Assembly (NCBI GenBank): GCA_025360015.1
Contig: JANYCZ010000057.1
Coordinates: 62,001-126,000 of the forward strand
Source: Verrucomicrobiota bacterium
GTDB lineage: Bacteria > Verrucomicrobiota > Verrucomicrobiia > Verrucomicrobiales > Verrucomicrobiaceae
Direction of reading: 5' to 3'
Length of the DNA: 64,000 nt
Shown here: one piece after another, positions 63,017 to 64,000 of the stretch
Layout of the letters: each line of letters begins with the position of its first letter
Numbering within the stretch: the first letter of the stretch is position 1
The notes under the pieces: generated by a model
Databases searched by the model: none
The model's input: only the letters and a program-made list of their open reading frames with translations
Told to the model about the DNA's origin: nothing
Position numbers and translations under genes: made by a program

Positions 63017-64000
63017 TTAATCTCCCGGCAAGGTCTCCGTCGGCCACGTTTCCAGCCACGGCAGGCCGTAGGCGTTCAGGTCAGCCATGAAGGGATCGGG
63101 ATTGAGCTGCTCGACGTTCCAGACGCCGGGCTGGCGATACTCAGCGGGGTTGGTGAGAAGCTGACGCGCGGCGATCATGGCGGGGACGCCGGTGGTGTAG
63201 CTGACGCCTTGGGAGTTCGTCTCAGCATAGCACTCCTGGTGGTCGCAGATGTTGTACACGTAGTAGCGCAGCGGGTTGCCGTCCTTGCCGGTGCCTTCAA
63301 TCCAGTTGCCGATGCAGGTCTTGCCCTTGGTGTCAGCACCGAGGGTGCCGGGCTCAGGCAGGAGGGTCTTGAGGAACTCAATGGGGATGATGTCCATGCC
63401 CTTGTGCTTCACGGGATGGATGCCGGTCATGCCGACATTCACCAGCACTTCCATGTGCTTGATGTAGGCGTCGCCAAAGGTCATCCAGAAGCGCGCACGG
63501 CGCATGGGGATGTGCTTGGTGAGTGACTCCAGCTCCTCGTGGTAGAGGCAGTAGATGTTCTTCGGGCCGATGCCGGCGGGAAAGGAGAAGCTGCGCTTGA
63601 TTTCGAGGGGCTTGGTTTCCACCCACTTGCCATCCTGCCAGTAGCGGCCATTGGCGGTGACTTCGCGCAGGTTGATTTCAGGATTGAAGTTGGTGGCGAA
63701 GGCCTTGCCGTGGTCGCCTGCATTGCAGTCGAGGATGTCGAGGGTGTCGATCTTCGAGAAGTGATGCTTCAACGCGTAGGCGGTGTACACGTTGGTCACG
63801 CCGGGGTCAAAGCCGCAGCCGAGAAGGGCGGTGAGACCGGCCTTCTTGAACTTGTCCTGATAGGCCCACTGCCAGTGATACTCAAACTTCGCCACGTCAC
63901 GCGGCTCGTAGTTCGCAGTGTCGATGTAATGCACGCCGGCTTCGAGGCAGGCGTCCATGATGGTGAGGTCCTGATAGGGCAGGGCGACATTGATGACGAC
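63017..64000 (-). CDS. Carboxynorspermidine/saccharopine dehydrogenase family protein, 5' truncated by window edge
   Basis: An NAD(P)-dependent oxidoreductase of the saccharopine dehydrogenase-like family, best matching carboxynorspermidine (carboxyspermidine) synthase. That enzyme condenses a diamine with aspartate semialdehyde on the alternative polyamine route. The frame is open to base 64000, so the Rossmann N-terminus lies outside. Visible segments are EAGVHYIDTANYE, LLGCGFDPGVTNVYTAYA and DILDCNAGDHG, then VGMTGIHPVKHKG and ICDHQECYAE with TGVPAMIAAR near the end. The partner decarboxylase NspC would be expected upstream but is not visible. Lysine-pathway saccharopine dehydrogenase is the alternative. 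Confidence 0.88.
   Translation of the reverse strand, partial: VVINVALPYQDLTIMDACLEAGVHYIDTANYEPRDVAKFEYHWQWAYQDKFKKAGLTALLGCGFDPGVTNVYTAYALKHHFSKIDTLDILDCNAGDHGKAFATNFNPEINLREVTANGRYWQDGKWVETKPLEIKRSFSFPAGIGPKNIYCLYHEELESLTKHIPMRRARFWMTFGDAYIKHMEVLVNVGMTGIHPVKHKGMDIIPIEFLKTLLPEPGTLGADTKGKTCIGNWIEGTGKDGNPLRYYVYNICDHQECYAETNSQGVSYTTGVPAMIAARQLLTNPAEYRQPGVWNVEQLNPDPFMADLNAYGLPWLETWPTETLPGD

Noticed and set aside
1..64000. tRNA, rRNA, insertion sequences, prophage and CRISPR arrays
   Set aside because: No cloverleaf-like sequence ending in CCA, no transposase or integrase motif and no short regularly spaced repeats were noticed on reading. A covariance-model scan could still reveal small RNAs.

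Overview
The window is GC-rich bacterial chromosome, most likely from the Verrucomicrobiota and probably a Prosthecobacter/Verrucomicrobium-like member of the Verrucomicrobiaceae. This rests on protein style (very long hybrid histidine kinases, bactofilin, a carboxynorspermidine dehydrogenase relative, threonyl-tRNA synthetase without a TGS domain), on leaders that lack Shine-Dalgarno sequences, and on GTCAAG-type intergenic repeats. It is an inference, because no rRNA is present. No tRNA, rRNA, insertion sequence, prophage or CRISPR array was seen.

Layout. 1-3.2 kb: the 3' end of a glycogen debranching enzyme (glgX) and a secreted esterase. 3.4-23.2 kb: a block of plus-strand signalling genes. 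It holds a receiver-kinase and a lone receiver, a DUF883-like protein, a 2389-residue hybrid kinase with 14 exact-length 276-bp HAMP repeats, another hybrid kinase, a kaiC-kaiB-kaiB cluster, and two large PAS hybrid kinases whose C-terminal halves are near duplicates. 23.2-26 kb: maltooligosyltrehalose synthase (treY). 26-32 kb: an ECF-type sigma factor, a DUF892 ferritin-like protein, an AHSA1 protein, a NarL-type regulator, and a minus-strand operon (hybrid kinase with Asn at one phosphoacceptor position, rhodanese-like protein without Cys, universal stress protein). 32-40 kb: a compact kinase, a hybrid kinase with a plant ethylene-receptor-like membrane domain, DUF892 and DUF2934 stress proteins, and a NarX/NarL-like pair. 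40-49.4 kb: envelope and stress genes (DUF4142, YihY/BrkB, bactofilin with an overlapping receiver, glycine-zipper lipoprotein, GlsB, L,D-transpeptidase, entericidin) and a PaaK-like adenylating enzyme. 49.5-54.3 kb: AI-2E family permease, phospholipase D/cardiolipin synthase and UbiB-like kinase. 54.3-64 kb: MocR-type regulator, thrS, MYG1-like protein, membrane SpoIIE phosphatase, a lipoprotein, and the 3' part of a carboxynorspermidine dehydrogenase.

How it may work together (inference). The region looks like a stress and environmental signalling island, with about 11 kinase modules and 17 receiver domains. A TCAGG/CCTGA inverted-repeat element recurs upstream of seven genes: two hybrid kinases, the sigma factor, the ethylene-receptor-like kinase, and the DUF892, DUF2934 and DUF4142 stress proteins. 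This suggests one shared regulon. The poly-HAMP osmosensor-type kinase together with glgX and treY points to osmotic or desiccation stress and trehalose synthesis. The Kai cluster suggests a timing or KaiC-like ATPase signalling branch feeding the adjacent PAS kinases.
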